This document shows, piece after piece, positions 63,861 through 64,000 of a stretch of DNA of 64,000 nucleotides. Under the pieces are notes generated by a model. The model saw nothing but the letters and a program-made list of their open reading frames with translations, did not search any database and was not told where the DNA came from. Numbering within the stretch: position 1 is the first letter of the stretch; the number at the start of each line of letters is the position of its first letter. The translations under genes were made by a program, and so were the position numbers. Source of the DNA: Paramecium sonneborni (lineage: Eukaryota > Ciliophora > Oligohymenophorea > Peniculida > Parameciidae); the NCBI GenBank assembly GCA_905182985.1, contig CAJJDN010000010.1, forward strand, positions 405,997 through 469,996, given 5' to 3'.

Positions 63861-64000
63861 ATGAAGCATAATTAACAACTTCCAAATGCCCATTTAAGAA
63901 AACATTGGACAAGATTTGTTAAGACTTTTTACAATCAACCAGCAGCAAAGAGAAGAAGATAATAAAGAAGATAAGCAAATGCATTAAGTAATTAAGAATA
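63861..64000 (+). CDS. Ribosomal protein eL13, 5' part
   Basis: The first 43 or so codons read MKHNQQLPNAHLRKHWTRFVKTFYNQPAAKRRRQQRRQANAL, matching the N-terminus of eukaryotic eL13 (HFHKDW...[20 protein letters not shown] in others). GTAATTAAGAATA at 63988 looks like the start of an intron running past the window. It is part of the cytosolic large subunit. Confidence 0.85.

Overview
The window looks like somatic (macronuclear) DNA of a Paramecium-type ciliate. Three things read directly from the sequence support this. (1) Long open frames appear only when TAA and TAG are read as Gln, and every confident gene ends in TGA. (2) Genes are broken by very short introns (20-31 nt, almost always GTA...AG) whose removal restores frame; in nearly every gene solved here the spliced length is an exact multiple of three. 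(3) The DNA is very AT-rich, with genes packed tens of bases apart on both strands. No tRNA, rRNA, CRISPR or complete transposon was seen, but structural RNAs were not searched systematically.

Layout. 0-9.6 kb: 3' end of a coiled-coil gene (+), a protein kinase (-), an unresolved orphan gene (+), a perfect 1198-bp direct repeat split by a single N that duplicates the 5' two thirds of a calcium-dependent protein kinase, then BUD23 rRNA methyltransferase and Rab geranylgeranyltransferase alpha. 9.7-19 kb: a CPAP/SAS-4-like basal-body protein with a long FDDIPIK repeat array, a zinc-finger protein with 31 consecutive Asn, a leucine-rich-repeat-like gene, a pseudokinase and an EF-hand gene. 20-31 kb: a Gln/Asn-rich giant (+), then a minus-strand run of a large coiled-coil protein, an NLI/SCP-type phosphatase and two further coiled-coil proteins. 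31.5-39.2 kb: a B-box plus propeller-like protein, bL17, a chromo/chromoshadow protein, EMC3 and a membrane sensor-kinase-like protein. 39.2-48.3 kb: a plasma-membrane-type Ca2+-ATPase, two unknowns, a Myb/SANT protein and a NEK kinase with a very long Pro/Gln tail. 48.5-57.2 kb: an ankyrin-PH-AGC kinase fusion, a guanylate-binding-protein-like large GTPase, a charged unknown and an eIF4E. 57.5-64 kb: an ATG8 homologue with a one-base frame break, a coiled-coil gene, a multi-pass RING-H2 protein, a transposase-type helix-turn-helix gene, SF-assemblin and the start of ribosomal protein eL13.

The genes do not form an operon or a single pathway. Cytoskeleton/basal-body genes (SAS-4-like, NEK, SF-assemblin, large coiled coils) and calcium genes (CDPK, EF-hand, PMCA) recur, as expected for a ciliate cortex. 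Divergent pairs share promoters as short as 49 bp, and one convergent pair overlaps by 14 bp of coding sequence. Product names come from motifs recognised by eye; no database search was run.
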